A DNA stretch of 64,000 bases, taken from NCBI RefSeq assembly GCF_003385395.1, contig NZ_QNUG01000014.1, forward strand, positions 1-64,000, in the 5' to 3' direction. Source of the stretch: Epilithonimonas hispanica (lineage in GTDB: Bacteria; Bacteroidota; Bacteroidia; Flavobacteriales; Weeksellaceae). Positions 34,016-43,456 of this stretch are shown here, piece after piece. Numbering within the stretch: position 1 is the first letter of the stretch; each line of letters begins with the position of its first letter. The notes beneath the pieces were generated by a model. The model was given only the letters and a program-made list of their open reading frames with translations. It did not search any database and was not told the origin of the DNA. A program made the position numbers and the translations under genes.

Positions 34016-34852
34016 ATGATAGGAATTGGTTATCGGAAAGATTTTTCGGATGCGTTTTTAGAAAGCTCTATTCTTAAACCCGATTTTATAGAGGTAGCAC
34101 CCGAAAATTGGATGGAAATTGGCGGTTTTTGGAAACAGCAATTAAAAAAAGCTGTTGAAAGATACCCATTATTTTGTCACGGATTGTCCCTTTCTGTAGG
34201 AAGTCTTGAAGGAATAGATATAGGCTTCGTAAAAAAAGTAAAACAATTTTTAGAAGATTTTCAGGTTTCTGTATATTCTGAGCATCTCACATTTTCTAAA
34301 GTAGATAATGCTCATTTATATGATCTTTTACCTATACCCTTCACGCAGGATGCTATAAACCGGGTTGTTGAGAATATCAAGCAGGTTCAGGATCTATTAG
34401 GCAGAAGATTAATCTTAGAAAACGGAAGTTATTATACAGTTTTAAAAGCCGAAATGTCGGAAGAAGATTTCATTAATGAAATTGTGAAGCGTAGCGATTG
34501 TGAATTGCTTTTGGATGTTAATAATGTATATGTAAACGCATTCAATCATCGATACAATGCAAAAAATTTCATCACAAAAATGCCTTTGGATAGAGTAAAA
34601 TATATTCATATGGCAGGGCATCTTAAGGTAAACGAAAATCTGATTATTGATACGCACGGAAGCAAAATCATAGATCCGGTTTACGAATTGTTTGAATTTA
34701 CAATGAGAAAGCTGAAACGAGACATTCCGGTTCTATTGGAAAGAGATTTTAATATCCCCGAACTTTCTATTTTGCAAGCTGAAATAGATGCTTTGAGGAA
34801 AATCAAGAAAAATGCTTTAAAAAAATCTAAAAATGTTGCTCTCCCAAACTGA
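34016..34852 (+). CDS. bufB: DUF692-family multinuclear non-haem iron oxygenase (MNIO), BufB/MbnB-like
   Basis: A 278-residue TIM-barrel protein. Metal ligands expected in MbnB-like enzymes are present: H55 (CHGLSLS), E89 (YSEHL), E135-N136 (LENGSYY), D167 and N170 (LLDVNNVYVN), H198 and H202 (HMAGH), D212 and H214 (IDTHGS), and E242 (LLERD). MNIO enzymes use iron and O2 to change cysteine or other residues of RiPP precursors into oxazolone/thioamide, thiooxazole or rearranged groups. Its likely substrate is the Cys-Gly peptide 85 bp upstream. The last 20 bases overlap the DUF2063 partner gene. Confidence 0.92.
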   Translation: MIGIGYRKDFSDAFLESSILKPDFIEVAPENWMEIGGFWKQQLKKAVERYPLFCHGLSLSVGSLEGIDIGFVKKVKQFLEDFQVSVYSEHLTFSKVDNAHLYDLLPIPFTQDAINRVVENIKQVQDLLGRRLILENGSYYTVLKAEMSEEDFINEIVKRSDCELLLDVNNVYVNAFNHRYNAKNFITKMPLDRVKYIHMAGHLKVNENLIIDTHGSKIIDPVYELFEFTMRKLKRDIPVLLERDFNIPELSILQAEIDALRKIKKNALKKSKNVALPN

Positions 34853-35579
34853 TACATTTGCTCTTCAGCAAGATTTGGGTCTTTATTGCAGAACTGGTTT
34901 AGAAGCGCCTAAAACCAGCAACCAAGAAAACACACCAGAATACAGAAGAATAGTTTTTAGCATTGTAAAAGACACCTTGAAAACCGCTTTCCCAATTGCT
35001 CGAAAATTTGTGGGGAAAAAGAAATGGAAAAAATTGGTTCATCATTTTTTTGCCAATCACAAATGTAAAACGCCACAAGTCTGGAAACTACCATCAGAAC
35101 TATGTGACTTTTACAGAGAAAATCCGTTTCCATTTAAAAAACAATTTCCTTTCTTATTAGAGCTTTTACAGTTCGAATGGCTTGAGATAGAAGTTTTTAT
35201 GATGGAAGATGCTGATATTCCTAGGTTTGTGCCTGAGTCAACATCTAAACAAAAAATACTTGTTGGGAATCCTGAAATAAAAATTTTAGGCTTGCAATAT
35301 CCTATTCATACAAAAAAAACCAAGGATATTACAGAAGCAGATATAGGTGAATATTTTGTAACCATCCATAGAAACAATATTGATAAGCAAGTATATTTTA
35401 ATGATTTGTCGTATCCATTTATAGAGATGCTCATACAGCTCAATGAAGAAAACATTACTTTGAAAGAACTAGAAAAAGTTTATTCCAAATATGAAAATGA
35501 CAAAACTATCGCCAAGAAAATAACTGCAGAGTTTGTTGCCTTTGCCATAGAAAACAACCTTATTTTAGGTTATAAATAA
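34833..35579 (+). CDS. bufC: DUF2063-family MNIO partner protein (BufC/HvfC-like)
   Basis: A 248-residue protein. The N-terminal DUF2063 helical part (residues about 10-105) has LYCRTGLEAP, EYRRIVFSIVKDTLKTAFPI and LVHHFFANHKCKTPQVW, typical of the family. The C-terminal part (about 150-248) is a winged-helix-like domain of the kind that binds a RiPP leader. DUF2063 proteins form a complex with DUF692 enzymes and present the precursor. The 20-bp overlap with bufB supports equal expression. Confidence 0.87.
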   Translation: MLLSQTDTFALQQDLGLYCRTGLEAPKTSNQENTPEYRRIVFSIVKDTLKTAFPIARKFVGKKKWKKLVHHFFANHKCKTPQVWKLPSELCDFYRENPFPFKKQFPFLLELLQFEWLEIEVFMMEDADIPRFVPESTSKQKILVGNPEIKILGLQYPIHTKKTKDITEADIGEYFVTIHRNNIDKQVYFNDLSYPFIEMLIQLNEENITLKELEKVYSKYENDKTIAKKITAEFVAFAIENNLILGYK

Positions 35580-35593
35580 TTAAATTGATAAAA

Positions 35594-36031
35594 ATGCTGA
35601 AAAAATTAGAACTATTACTAAACAAATTACAAGATGTGCCTTTATTAGCTATAAGATTGGCGTTGGCTTACGGATTTTATGAACCCGCCATGAAAAAACT
35701 TCAGGATATCCATGCCATTGGGGATTGGTTTGCAAGTCTTAACATTCCCGCACCATATTTCCAGGCTTATCTTGCGACGGGAACAGAAATTCTGGGTGTT
35801 ATTTTATTAACTTTAGGACTTTTTACAAGAATCATTTCCTTTCCACTTATTATAACAATGATTGTTGCTATAGTAACTGTGCATTGGGAAAACGGATTTT
35901 CTTCAGGTGACAATGGCTTCGAAATACCATTATATTATATTATTATGCTGATTACTTTAATATGTTTTGGTTCTGGTAGGATAAGCTTAGATCATTTATT
36001 ATTCAGAAAAAACGCAAAAGCTTCCGATTAA
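35594..36031 (+). CDS. DoxX-family membrane protein (BufD-like)
   Basis: A 145-residue protein with four membrane helices: about residues 18-33, 62-80, 85-103 and 117-135. The sequence (RLALAYGFYEPAMKKL, GTEILGVILLTLGLFTR) fits DoxX. DoxX proteins are the common fourth member of DUF692/DUF2063 metallophore operons; their role is uncertain, perhaps redox support in the membrane. The ATG at 35594 is preferred over an in-frame TTG at 35585. It ends with a terminator shared with lepA. Confidence 0.87.
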   Translation: MLKKLELLLNKLQDVPLLAIRLALAYGFYEPAMKKLQDIHAIGDWFASLNIPAPYFQAYLATGTEILGVILLTLGLFTRIISFPLIITMIVAIVTVHWENGFSSGDNGFEIPLYYIIMLITLICFGSGRISLDHLLFRKNAKASD

Positions 36032-36033
36032 TA

Positions 36034-36068
36034 AGAAAGCTGCATCAATTAAGGCGCAGCTTTTATCA
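36034..36068. terminator. Bidirectional terminator between doxX and lepA
   Basis: AAAGCTGC (36036-36043) pairs with GCAGCTTT (36056-36063) around a 12-nt loop; T-rich sequence follows on the plus strand. Confidence 0.8.
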
Positions 36069-36077
36069 TTTTTATTT

Positions 36078-37874
36078 TTAGTCGTTAAGCTTCAAAACAG
36101 CCATAAAAGCTGATTGTGGAACCTCTACTCGACCAATTTGTTTCATCTTTTTCTTACCTTCTTTTTGTTTCTCCAAAAGTTTACGCTTTCTGGAAATATC
36201 ACCTCCGTAACATTTTGCGGTAACGTCTTTTCTTAAAGCTTTGATGGTTTCTCTTGCGATAACTTTCGTTCCTAAAGCGGCCTGAACTGCAATATCAAAC
36301 TGTTGTCTCGGAATCAGTTCACGAAGTTTTTCACACATTTTTTTACCAATGTGATAAGCGTTAGAATCGTGAATCAATGAAGATAAAGCATCTACCATAT
36401 CGCCATTAATCAAAATATCCATTTTCACCAACTTCGAAGCTCGGAATCCAATTGGATGATAATCAAAAGACGCATAACCTTTGGAAATAGATTTCAATCT
36501 GTCATAGAAATCGAAAACCACTTCAGCTAATGGCATATTGAAAATCAATTCTACTCTTTCGGAAGTCAAGTAACTTTGGTTAACAATTTCGCCTCTTTTC
36601 TCAATACAAAGTGTCATCACCGCTCCAACAAAATCAGATTTTGTGATGATAGAGGCTTTGATAAAAGGTTCTTCTACACGATCCATTATGGATGGATCCA
36701 TCATTTCTGATGGGTTATTGATCAAGATTGGAACTTCTGGTTCTTTTTTAGAATATCCAAAATAAGATACGTTGGGAACCGTGGTAATCACGTTCATATT
36801 GAATTCTCTATCCAAACGTTCCTGAACAATTTCCATATGCAACATCCCTAAGAATCCGCATCGGAAACCAAAACCAAGCGCTGCCGAACTTTCCGGCTCG
36901 AAAACCAAAGAAGCGTCATTCAACCTTAATTTTTCAAGGGAAAATCTCAACTCTTCAAAATCTTCTGAATCGATAGGATAAATTCCGGCAAAAACCATTG
37001 GTTTTACTTCTTCAAAACCTTCAATCGGTCCTGCTGCAGGTTTTTCAAAAGAAGTAATCGTATCACCAACTTTAACTTCCCTGGCATCTTTGATTCCCGA
37101 AACCAGATAACCTACGTCACCACATCCGATGGTTTTCTTTGGAACCTGTTTGAGTTTCAGTGTTCCGACCTCATCGGCTCCATATTCCTTTCCAGTGGCG
37201 AAAAATTTGATTTTTTCGTTTTTAGAAATGCTTCCGTTCACCACTTTGAAATATGCTTCAATTCCTCTGAACGGATTGTAAACAGAGTCAAAAATCAAAG
37301 CTTGAAGCGGCGCATCCGGATTACCAACCGGTGCCGGAATTCTTTCAACAATTTGCTCTAATAAATGGTGAACGCCTTCTCCCGTTTTTCCAGACACTCT
37401 CAAAACATCTTCATAGTCGCAACCGATTAGATTCATAATTTCGTCGGTCACTTCTTCTGGATTTGCAGAAGGTAAATCGATTTTATTAAGAATAGGAATG
37501 ATTGTTAAATCATTCTCTAAAGCCAAATAAAGGTTAGAAATCGTTTGAGCCTGAATACTTTGCGCAGCATCTACAATCAAAAGTGCGCCTTCGCAAGCGG
37601 CAATGGAACGAGAAACCTCGTATGAGAAATCTACGTGTCCTGGTGTATCGATTAGATTAAGAACAAATTTTTCTCCTTTATATTCATAATCCATTTGGAT
37701 AGCGTGAGACTTGATTGTGATGCCACGCTCTTTCTCAAGATCCATATCATCAAGCGTCTGAGATTGCAATTCTCTTTGCGTAACGGTATTTGTATATTCT
37801 AAAAGACGATCTGCCAATGTACTTTTACCGTGGTCGATATGTGCAATGATGCAGAAATTCCTGATATTTTTCAT
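36078..37874 (-). CDS. lepA: Elongation factor 4 (LepA)
   Basis: A 598-residue translational GTPase, the usual LepA length. G motifs: [15 protein letters not shown] (G1), ERGITIK (G2), [12 protein letters not shown] (G3), NKIDLPSA (G4). The LepA-specific C-terminal part ends [20 protein letters not shown] and a Gln-rich basic tail that enters the peptidyl-transferase centre. It acts on stalled ribosomes and in ribosome biogenesis. It is a single-gene unit. Confidence 0.97.
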   Translation of the reverse strand: MKNIRNFCIIAHIDHGKSTLADRLLEYTNTVTQRELQSQTLDDMDLEKERGITIKSHAIQMDYEYKGEKFVLNLIDTPGHVDFSYEVSRSIAACEGALLIVDAAQSIQAQTISNLYLALENDLTIIPILNKIDLPSANPEEVTDEIMNLIGCDYEDVLRVSGKTGEGVHHLLEQIVERIPAPVGNPDAPLQALIFDSVYNPFRGIEAYFKVVNGSISKNEKIKFFATGKEYGADEVGTLKLKQVPKKTIGCGDVGYLVSGIKDAREVKVGDTITSFEKPAAGPIEGFEEVKPMVFAGIYPIDSEDFEELRFSLEKLRLNDASLVFEPESSAALGFGFRCGFLGMLHMEIVQERLDREFNMNVITTVPNVSYFGYSKKEPEVPILINNPSEMMDPSIMDRVEEPFIKASIITKSDFVGAVMTLCIEKRGEIVNQSYLTSERVELIFNMPLAEVVFDFYDRLKSISKGYASFDYHPIGFRASKLVKMDILINGDMVDALSSLIHDSNAYHIGKKMCEKLRELIPRQQFDIAVQAALGTKVIARETIKALRKDVTAKCYGGDISRKRKLLEKQKEGKKKMKQIGRVEVPQSAFMAVLKLND

Positions 37875-37893
37875 TTATAATTCTTGTAATTTG

Positions 37894-37901
37894 CAAAAAT
37901 A
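37894..37901 (-). promoter_or_regulatory. Probable -7 box of lepA
   Basis: TATTTTTG on the minus strand, 19 bp before the lepA ATG; fits TAnnTTTG. Confidence 0.5.
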
Positions 37902-38036
37902 CATTTTTTTAAGATGTAAAAAAACGCTTATATATATTGTCGCTAATTTCTAAAATGATTTTCATTAGTTTCCTAAGCCAATTCAAAGAAAAAACGTTAA
38001 TCTTTCATAAAAAAAAGAGATTGATGAAAAAAGTTT

Positions 38037-38044
38037 TATTTTTG
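38037..38044 (+). promoter_or_regulatory. Probable -7 box of bamD
   Basis: TATTTTTG, 45 bp before the bamD ATG; fits TAnnTTTG. The resulting leader of about 40 nt includes a palindrome. Confidence 0.5.
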
Positions 38045-38066
38045 CAAATTAATAATATTCAATATA

Positions 38067-38080
38067 TCAGAATATTCTGA
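38067..38080. promoter_or_regulatory. 14-bp perfect palindrome in the bamD leader
   Basis: TCAGAATATTCTGA is its own reverse complement and ends 9 bp before the bamD start codon. It may be a dimeric regulator site or an RNA dimerisation/hairpin signal near the ribosome-binding region. Confidence 0.5.
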
Positions 38081-38089
38081 CGATTACAC

Positions 38090-39082
38090 ATGAAGAAATA
38101 TATTAGTTTGATGTTGATGTCTGTCGTTCTATTGTCTTGTAAGACAGAAATGGACAGAGCGATGAAGAGTGCGGACAAAGATTTTATCTTAAAAGTTGCT
38201 AACGAAAAATTTGCAAAGAAAAAATGGTCAGATGCTTTGGCATTATACGACAGATTACCCAACCTTGTAGCTGGGACGGATGATGCTCCTAATGTTGTTT
38301 TCAATTCAGCTTACGCTAATTACTACGACAAAAACTATAGATTGGCGGCTAACCAGTTCAAGAACTTTGTTATCAGTTTCCCTCAAGATCCTAGAAAAGA
38401 AGAGGCTGCTTATTTGTCTGCGCTTTGTTATTATGAAGGATCTTTGCAATATAATCTGGATCAAAGTAATACCGAATCGGCAATCACAGAATTGCAAAAC
38501 TTCTTGAATGATTATCCAGACTCTGAGCGTTCCAAAAACATCACTCAGCTTGTGGATGAGTTGACTTATAAGTTGGAGTTTAAAGCGTTTGAAAACGCTA
38601 GGCAATATTATAAAATGGGAGAATACAAAGCGGCTGCTGTAACTTTTGAAAATGTTTTGGAGGATTTCCCAGCAACTAAGTTGAGACCAAAGATCTACGA
38701 TATCATTATGAAATCTAAATACGAATTGGCAATCAACTCTATTTATGATCTTAAAAAAGAAAGACTAGATAATGCTATTGCCTATACAAAAAGAATTTCT
38801 ACAGAACTTCCTAATTCCGAATACTCTAAAACAGCAGAGGATCTAAATACGAAATTAGAAGCCGAAAAAATTAAATTTGCTGCTTTGCAAGTAGAAGTAG
38901 AAAAAAGAAAAGCAGAATACGACGCAAAAGTTAAAAATGCTGAAGCTAAGGAAAACGAGAAAAAAGAATTAGCGCAAGAAAAACATCAAGCTAAGATGGA
39001 AAAATCCGCAGATCAGGCTAGAAGAGACAGTGCAAAGGTAAATTCGCCAGAACCACAAGCTACTTTCAAGTTTAAAAGATAA
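38090..39082 (+). CDS. bamD: Outer-membrane assembly lipoprotein BamD (YfiO)
   Basis: A 330-residue lipoprotein (signal LMSVVLLSC, lipid Cys at 17). Tandem TPR-like helices run from about residue 30 to 240 (SDALALYDRLPNLV, YRLAANQFKNFVISFPQDPR, AAYLSALCYYEGSL). BamD works with BamA to insert beta-barrel proteins in the outer membrane. Residues about 255-330 are a coiled coil rich in Lys, Glu and Ala, longer than in proteobacterial BamD. rpoZ follows after 33 bp. Confidence 0.92.
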   Translation: MKKYISLMLMSVVLLSCKTEMDRAMKSADKDFILKVANEKFAKKKWSDALALYDRLPNLVAGTDDAPNVVFNSAYANYYDKNYRLAANQFKNFVISFPQDPRKEEAAYLSALCYYEGSLQYNLDQSNTESAITELQNFLNDYPDSERSKNITQLVDELTYKLEFKAFENARQYYKMGEYKAAAVTFENVLEDFPATKLRPKIYDIIMKSKYELAINSIYDLKKERLDNAIAYTKRISTELPNSEYSKTAEDLNTKLEAEKIKFAALQVEVEKRKAEYDAKVKNAEAKENEKKELAQEKHQAKMEKSADQARRDSAKVNSPEPQATFKFKR

Positions 39083-39086
39083 TTAG

Positions 39087-39094
39087 TATATTTG
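39087..39094 (+). promoter_or_regulatory. Probable -7 box of rpoZ
   Basis: TATATTTG, 22 bp before the rpoZ ATG, 5 bp after the bamD stop. It suggests rpoZ can be transcribed apart from bamD. Confidence 0.5.
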
Positions 39095-39115
39095 CCACCC
39101 TAAACAATTCGTTCA

Positions 39116-39439
39116 ATGAGCCTTAAAGATACAAAAGCAGAAGTAAGCACAATCACTTACGACAAAGATAAAATCGAAGAAAAAGTAGGTAGCATCTATG
39201 AGGCTATCGTAATCATGGGTAAAAGAGCAGAGCAAATCAATGCTGAGATCCGTTCTGAACTACACGGGAAACTAGACGAGTTTGCTGTTCACAACTCTAC
39301 TTTGGAAGAAGTTTTTGAAAACAGAGAGCAAATCGAAATCTCTAAGCATTATGAAAAAATGCCCAAACCCACATCTATCGCTATCAGAGAATGGCTAGAT
39401 GATGAGATCTATTACAGAAAAACGGAAGAAAAAAACTAA
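39116..39439 (+). CDS. rpoZ: RNA polymerase omega subunit (Bacteroidota type)
   Basis: A 107-residue protein. SIYEAIVIMGKRAEQINAEI contains the omega-family conserved A-x-x-GKRA helix that clasps the beta-prime subunit. The C-terminal extension (KPTSIAIREWLDDEIYYRKT) is characteristic of the Bacteroidota form. It lies between bamD and a strong terminator, before coaBC, an arrangement common in this phylum. Confidence 0.88.
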   Translation: MSLKDTKAEVSTITYDKDKIEEKVGSIYEAIVIMGKRAEQINAEIRSELHGKLDEFAVHNSTLEEVFENREQIEISKHYEKMPKPTSIAIREWLDDEIYYRKTEEKN

Positions 39440-39460
39440 TTTTTTTCCATTAAAAAATAT

Positions 39461-39503
39461 AAAACCGTCTTATTGAATTAATGTTCAATAAGACGGTTTT
39501 TTT
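39461..39503 (+). terminator. Terminator after rpoZ
   Basis: A perfect 17-bp stem, 39461-39477 with 39484-39500, 6-nt loop, then a T tract. It is one of the strongest terminators in the window. Confidence 0.95.
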
Positions 39504-39548
39504 GTTATTAAAATTATTAATACTTTCGTTAATAAAAATCAAAACAAA

Positions 39549-40742
39549 ATGAGTTTACAAGGTAAAAAAATCATCCTTGGAATTACAGGTGGAATTGCTG
39601 CATACAAAATGAATTATCTGGTTCGGGATCTTATAAAATCAGGAGCCGAAGTGAAAATTATTTTGACAAAATCAGCAGAACAGTTTGTCTCTGCGCTCAC
39701 ACTTTCTACACTAAGTAAAAACAAAGTTTACACCGATTTTTATGACGAGAACAAAACCTGGAATAACCATGTAGAATTGGCACTTTGGGCGGACTTACTA
39801 CTCATAGCCCCTTGTACCGCTAACACTTTATCAAAGATTACGACTGGAGTTTGTGACAATCTATTAATGGCTGTTTATATGTCAGCAAAATGCCCCGTAG
39901 TTATAGCACCAGCAATGGATTTGGATATGTACGCTCACCCAACAGTCACCAAAAATTTGCAAACGGCTGAAAGTTTCGGACATCTAATCATTCCTGCAGA
40001 ATTTGGAGAACTAGCAAGCGGATTAGTTGGACAAGGTAGATTAGCAGAGCCGGAAACGATTTTTTCTTTTATTAAAAACCAGTTTGATGAAGCTAAAGAA
40101 ACATTTGCAGGTAAAAAATTCTTGATTACGGCTGGCCCAACTTATGAAAATATAGACCCAGTAAGATTCATTGGAAATCATTCTTCCGGTAAAATGGGAT
40201 TTGATTTAGCAAAAGAAGCGGCAAAGAGAGGCGCAAAAGTGATTCTAATTTCTGGACCTTCTTCTCAAAAAATAGATAATAAGAATATTACACTTCACAA
40301 GATAACCTCAGCGAAAGAAATGTTTGATGAAGTCTTCAAATACTATGATTCCGCTGATGTTGCGATAATGAGCGCAGCGGTTGCAGATTATACTCCGAAA
40401 GTAAAAGCAACAGAAAAAATCAAGAAAAACGAGAACGAATTAACGATAGAATTGGTTAAAAACAAAGACATTCTCAGAACAATGGGTGAACAAAAAAAGA
40501 ATCAATTTTTGGTTGGTTTTGCTTTAGAAACTCAGAATGAAGAAGAAAATGCTAAAGTAAAATTGGTGAAGAAGAATCTGGATTTAATCGTTCTTAATTC
40601 CCTTCGGGACGAAGGCGCAGGTTTTGCCAATGAGACAAACAAAGTCAAATTTTTCACACCAACCGAGGAACAATCATTTTCTTTGAAATCAAAAGAAGAA
40701 GTTGCAAAAGACATCTTGAATTTTATTGAAGAAAAATTGTAA
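39549..40742 (+). CDS. coaBC: Bifunctional phosphopantothenoylcysteine decarboxylase / phosphopantothenate-cysteine ligase
   Basis: A 397-residue fusion. CoaC domain (residues about 1-180): flavin site GITGGIAAYKMNYLVRDL, catalytic His in NHVELALWADLLLIAPCTAN, and PAMDLDMY. CoaB domain (about 190-397): ITAGPTYENIDPVRFIGNHS, SGKMGFDLAKEAAKRGAKV and VLNSLRDEGAGFANETNKV. It turns phosphopantothenate and cysteine into phosphopantetheine for coenzyme A. Confidence 0.96.
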   Translation: MSLQGKKIILGITGGIAAYKMNYLVRDLIKSGAEVKIILTKSAEQFVSALTLSTLSKNKVYTDFYDENKTWNNHVELALWADLLLIAPCTANTLSKITTGVCDNLLMAVYMSAKCPVVIAPAMDLDMYAHPTVTKNLQTAESFGHLIIPAEFGELASGLVGQGRLAEPETIFSFIKNQFDEAKETFAGKKFLITAGPTYENIDPVRFIGNHSSGKMGFDLAKEAAKRGAKVILISGPSSQKIDNKNITLHKITSAKEMFDEVFKYYDSADVAIMSAAVADYTPKVKATEKIKKNENELTIELVKNKDILRTMGEQKKNQFLVGFALETQNEEENAKVKLVKKNLDLIVLNSLRDEGAGFANETNKVKFFTPTEEQSFSLKSKEEVAKDILNFIEEKL

Positions 40743-40832
40743 CAAAAACAATAGTTTTCCGTTATTATTTTGTCCTAGTTGGGATTATTTTTTTGACTAA
40801 GAATCCTTATTTTTACAAACATTTTTATTTGA

Positions 40833-41738
40833 ATGAAAAAACTACTTTATATAATTTGTGCTTTACTTTTCTCACAAACAGCTTTTTCGCAAGAGCTTTT
40901 GGCGAATGTGCAGATTAATAATCAACAGATAGCAGGAAGTAATACACAGGTTTTCCGAACATTGGAAAAAGGACTGCGAGATTTCATCAACAATACCAGT
41001 TGGACCGGCAAAAAACTTCAGAATTTTGAAAAGATCAAATGCAATTTTGCCATTGTCATTTCGGACCGTCCGTCCAATAACAGCTTCAAAGGTTCGCTTG
41101 TAGTCCAAGCAACCAGGCCGGTTTTCAATTCTCAATACGAAACGCCTTTGATGAATATCAACGACACTAGTTTTTCTTTTGAATACAACGAAAACGAGAA
41201 TTTGATCTTCAACGAGAGACAGTTCTCTGGCAAAAACCTCATCGATGTCATCAGTTTTTATATCTACACCATATTAGGATATGATGGCGACAGCTTTCAG
41301 TTAAAAGGAGGACAACCTTGGTTTGACAAAGCTTTTAAAATTGCTCAAAACTCTCAGAATCAAAACTATGAAGGTTGGAACCAGATAGAAAGTCAAAGAA
41401 ATAGAGGTTCTTTGATCTCTGGCTTACAAAACGAAAACACATCTACCTTGCGAACTGTTTATTACAGCTATCATCGTTCGGGTCTAGATAATTTGGCAAA
41501 ACCAGATCAGGGGCCAGCTAAGAAAACGATTGCAGAATCTCTGATGCAGCTTAAGTTCTATGAGAATAATTTTCAGATGAATTATGCTTTCGGTGTTTTC
41601 ATGGAAAGTAAAAGTACAGAGATATTCAACATTTTTGATACGGGGAACAATGCATCTGTCAACATCAGCGAACTCAAAACTTTGATGTCTACATTAGCTC
41701 CAAAAGATATTGATAGCAAATGGAATAAGTGGAAATAA
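40833..41738 (+). CDS. Secreted DUF4835 family protein
   Basis: A 301-residue protein with signal peptide (cleavage after about AFS, residue 19) and no other known fold. Conserved family features are ANVQINNQQIAGSNTQVF after the signal and a GYDGDSFQLKGGQPWFDKA region near residue 150. It is a Bacteroidota-specific periplasmic or outer-membrane protein of unknown role. Its place between coaBC and recN is conserved in this phylum. Confidence 0.85.
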   Translation: MKKLLYIICALLFSQTAFSQELLANVQINNQQIAGSNTQVFRTLEKGLRDFINNTSWTGKKLQNFEKIKCNFAIVISDRPSNNSFKGSLVVQATRPVFNSQYETPLMNINDTSFSFEYNENENLIFNERQFSGKNLIDVISFYIYTILGYDGDSFQLKGGQPWFDKAFKIAQNSQNQNYEGWNQIESQRNRGSLISGLQNENTSTLRTVYYSYHRSGLDNLAKPDQGPAKKTIAESLMQLKFYENNFQMNYAFGVFMESKSTEIFNIFDTGNNASVNISELKTLMSTLAPKDIDSKWNKWK

Positions 41739-41739
41739 C

Positions 41740-41767
41740 AATTTTTAATTGCTAATTGTTAATTTTA
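41740..41767. repeat. Four heptanucleotide units before recN
   Basis: AATTTTT, AATTGCT, AATTGTT and AATTTTA in a row fill the gap between the DUF4835 stop and the recN ATG at 41770. All share AATT plus three bases. Confidence 0.65.
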
Positions 41768-41769
41768 TT

Positions 41770-43419
41770 ATGCTTTCTAGAATTTTCATTCAAAATTTTG
41801 CGTTAATCGATCAATTAGAAATCGATTTAAAAAACGGGCTACAAGTTATTACCGGAGAAACTGGCGCGGGAAAATCTATCATTCTTGGCGCTCTCCGTTT
41901 GATAATGGGCGAAAGAGCAGATGCTAAATCCTTTGCTAAATCTGACGCCAAAAGTATCGTAGAAACCGAATTCCAAATCAATAAGAATTTCAAAGAATTT
42001 TTCGATGATCATGATCTCGATTTTGAAGAGCAAAGCATCATTAGAAGAGAAATTTTACCCAGCGGAAAATCTAGAGCTTTCATCAATGATGTTCCTGTAA
42101 CACTGGATATTTTGAAGGAATTGTCTTCTAGATTGATTGACATCCATTCTCAGTTTGAAACCTCTAATCTTTTTACAGAAGAATTTCAGTTTGGAATTCT
42201 GGACGGATTGGCAAAAAACAAATCATTGTTGTCCGATTACCAAAATTATTACTCTAGTTATCAGAATACCAAAAGAGAAATTGAGCAGCTGAAATCTGCT
42301 CTTGCCGAAAATAATAAAGAATCTGATTACAAAAACTTCCTCCTTTCCGAATTGGAAGAAATGCAATTGGATGATCTTGATTTTGAAGAGATTCAGAATC
42401 AACTCAATATTCAAGAAAATGCAGGACAAATCAGTGAAAATCTTTCTGAAATATTATCAAAACTGAATCAGGATGATTTTGGCGTTTTATCTAATATTTT
42501 TGAAGCTAAAAACAAGTTGAGTAAACTTTCCGAATTATCTTCTGAATATCAAGACCTCAGCCAAAGGTTGGAAACCGCTTATCTGGAACTGAAAGACATT
42601 AATACGGAAATCGAAAACAAAGCTGAAAATCTGGAGATCGACCCGAATCTTTTGCAAGCTTTGCTAATGACAGTCAACCGGCTGAATTCACTTTTTCTAA
42701 AACATCAAGTGAATGATATCACTGGGCTTTTGGAAATAAGAGAAGAGCTATCCTCTAGCCAAAACTCTCTTGAAACGATTGAAAGTCAAATCGAGGAAAA
42801 AGAGAAAAACCTTAAACTGATTGAAAAAGAGCTCCAATCTCTAAGTCAAAAATTATCAGAAAACAGAAAGAAATTTTCTTCGGATCTTGAAAATCAAGCG
42901 AAAGAAATTTTCGCAAAACTAGGTCTAGAAAAAGCTATCCTGAAAATAGAATTAACAGATTCTTCTGCTTATAATCTTCACGGAAAAAATAATATTCAAA
43001 TTTTGTTTCAGGCCAATTCAGGATTCCCTTTGAAACCTATCCAAGGTGCTGTTTCTGGTGGAGAACGTTCTAGGGTAATGCTCGCCATCAAAAAAATAAT
43101 GGCACAGAATAATGCCCTTCCTACATTGATTCTTGATGAAATTGACACCGGAGTTTCCGGAAGAATTGCTGAAGAAATGGGAAAATTAATGCAGGAAATG
43201 GCTCAGGATCTTCAATTGATTGTTATCACGCACTTGGCGCAAGTTGCTGCCAAAGGAAACCAGAATTACAAAGTGGTGAAATTTGATGAAAATGCTATTA
43301 CAAAAACCACTATTGTAAAATTATCAGAAAATGAAAAACTGAACGAAATTGCTCAGTTGATTTCCGGTTCTAAGATTACAGATGCTGCTATTTCTCAAGC
43401 TAAAGAACTTATAAAATAA
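41770..43419 (+). CDS. recN: DNA repair protein RecN
   Basis: A 549-residue SMC-like ATPase for double-strand break repair. Walker A is in TGETGAGKSIILGALRL near residue 30. A coiled coil covers about residues 150-370. The ABC signature is AVSGGERSRVMLAIKK, Walker B is TLILDEIDTGVSG, and the H-loop is VITHLAQVAAKG. The true start is ATG at 41770; an in-frame TTG seven codons upstream lies within a repeat. It ends with a terminator. Confidence 0.95.
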   Translation: MLSRIFIQNFALIDQLEIDLKNGLQVITGETGAGKSIILGALRLIMGERADAKSFAKSDAKSIVETEFQINKNFKEFFDDHDLDFEEQSIIRREILPSGKSRAFINDVPVTLDILKELSSRLIDIHSQFETSNLFTEEFQFGILDGLAKNKSLLSDYQNYYSSYQNTKREIEQLKSALAENNKESDYKNFLLSELEEMQLDDLDFEEIQNQLNIQENAGQISENLSEILSKLNQDDFGVLSNIFEAKNKLSKLSELSSEYQDLSQRLETAYLELKDINTEIENKAENLEIDPNLLQALLMTVNRLNSLFLKHQVNDITGLLEIREELSSSQNSLETIESQIEEKEKNLKLIEKELQSLSQKLSENRKKFSSDLENQAKEIFAKLGLEKAILKIELTDSSAYNLHGKNNIQILFQANSGFPLKPIQGAVSGGERSRVMLAIKKIMAQNNALPTLILDEIDTGVSGRIAEEMGKLMQEMAQDLQLIVITHLAQVAAKGNQNYKVVKFDENAITKTTIVKLSENEKLNEIAQLISGSKITDAAISQAKELIK

Positions 43420-43450
43420 AAAACCAAAACCAGACTGTTTTGGTTTTTTA
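43417..43450. terminator. Bidirectional terminator between recN and the thioredoxin gene
   Basis: AAAACCAAAAC (43420-43430) pairs with GTTTTGGTTTT (43437-43447), 6-nt loop, T tract after it on plus and A run before it. Confidence 0.88.
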
Positions 43451-43456
43451 TTGATA

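Noticed and set aside
34016-34852. Xylose-isomerase-like sugar isomerase
   Set aside because: The TIM-barrel fold is shared, but ligand pattern, the adjoining DUF2063 and DoxX genes and the Cys-rich peptide point to a DUF692 RiPP enzyme.
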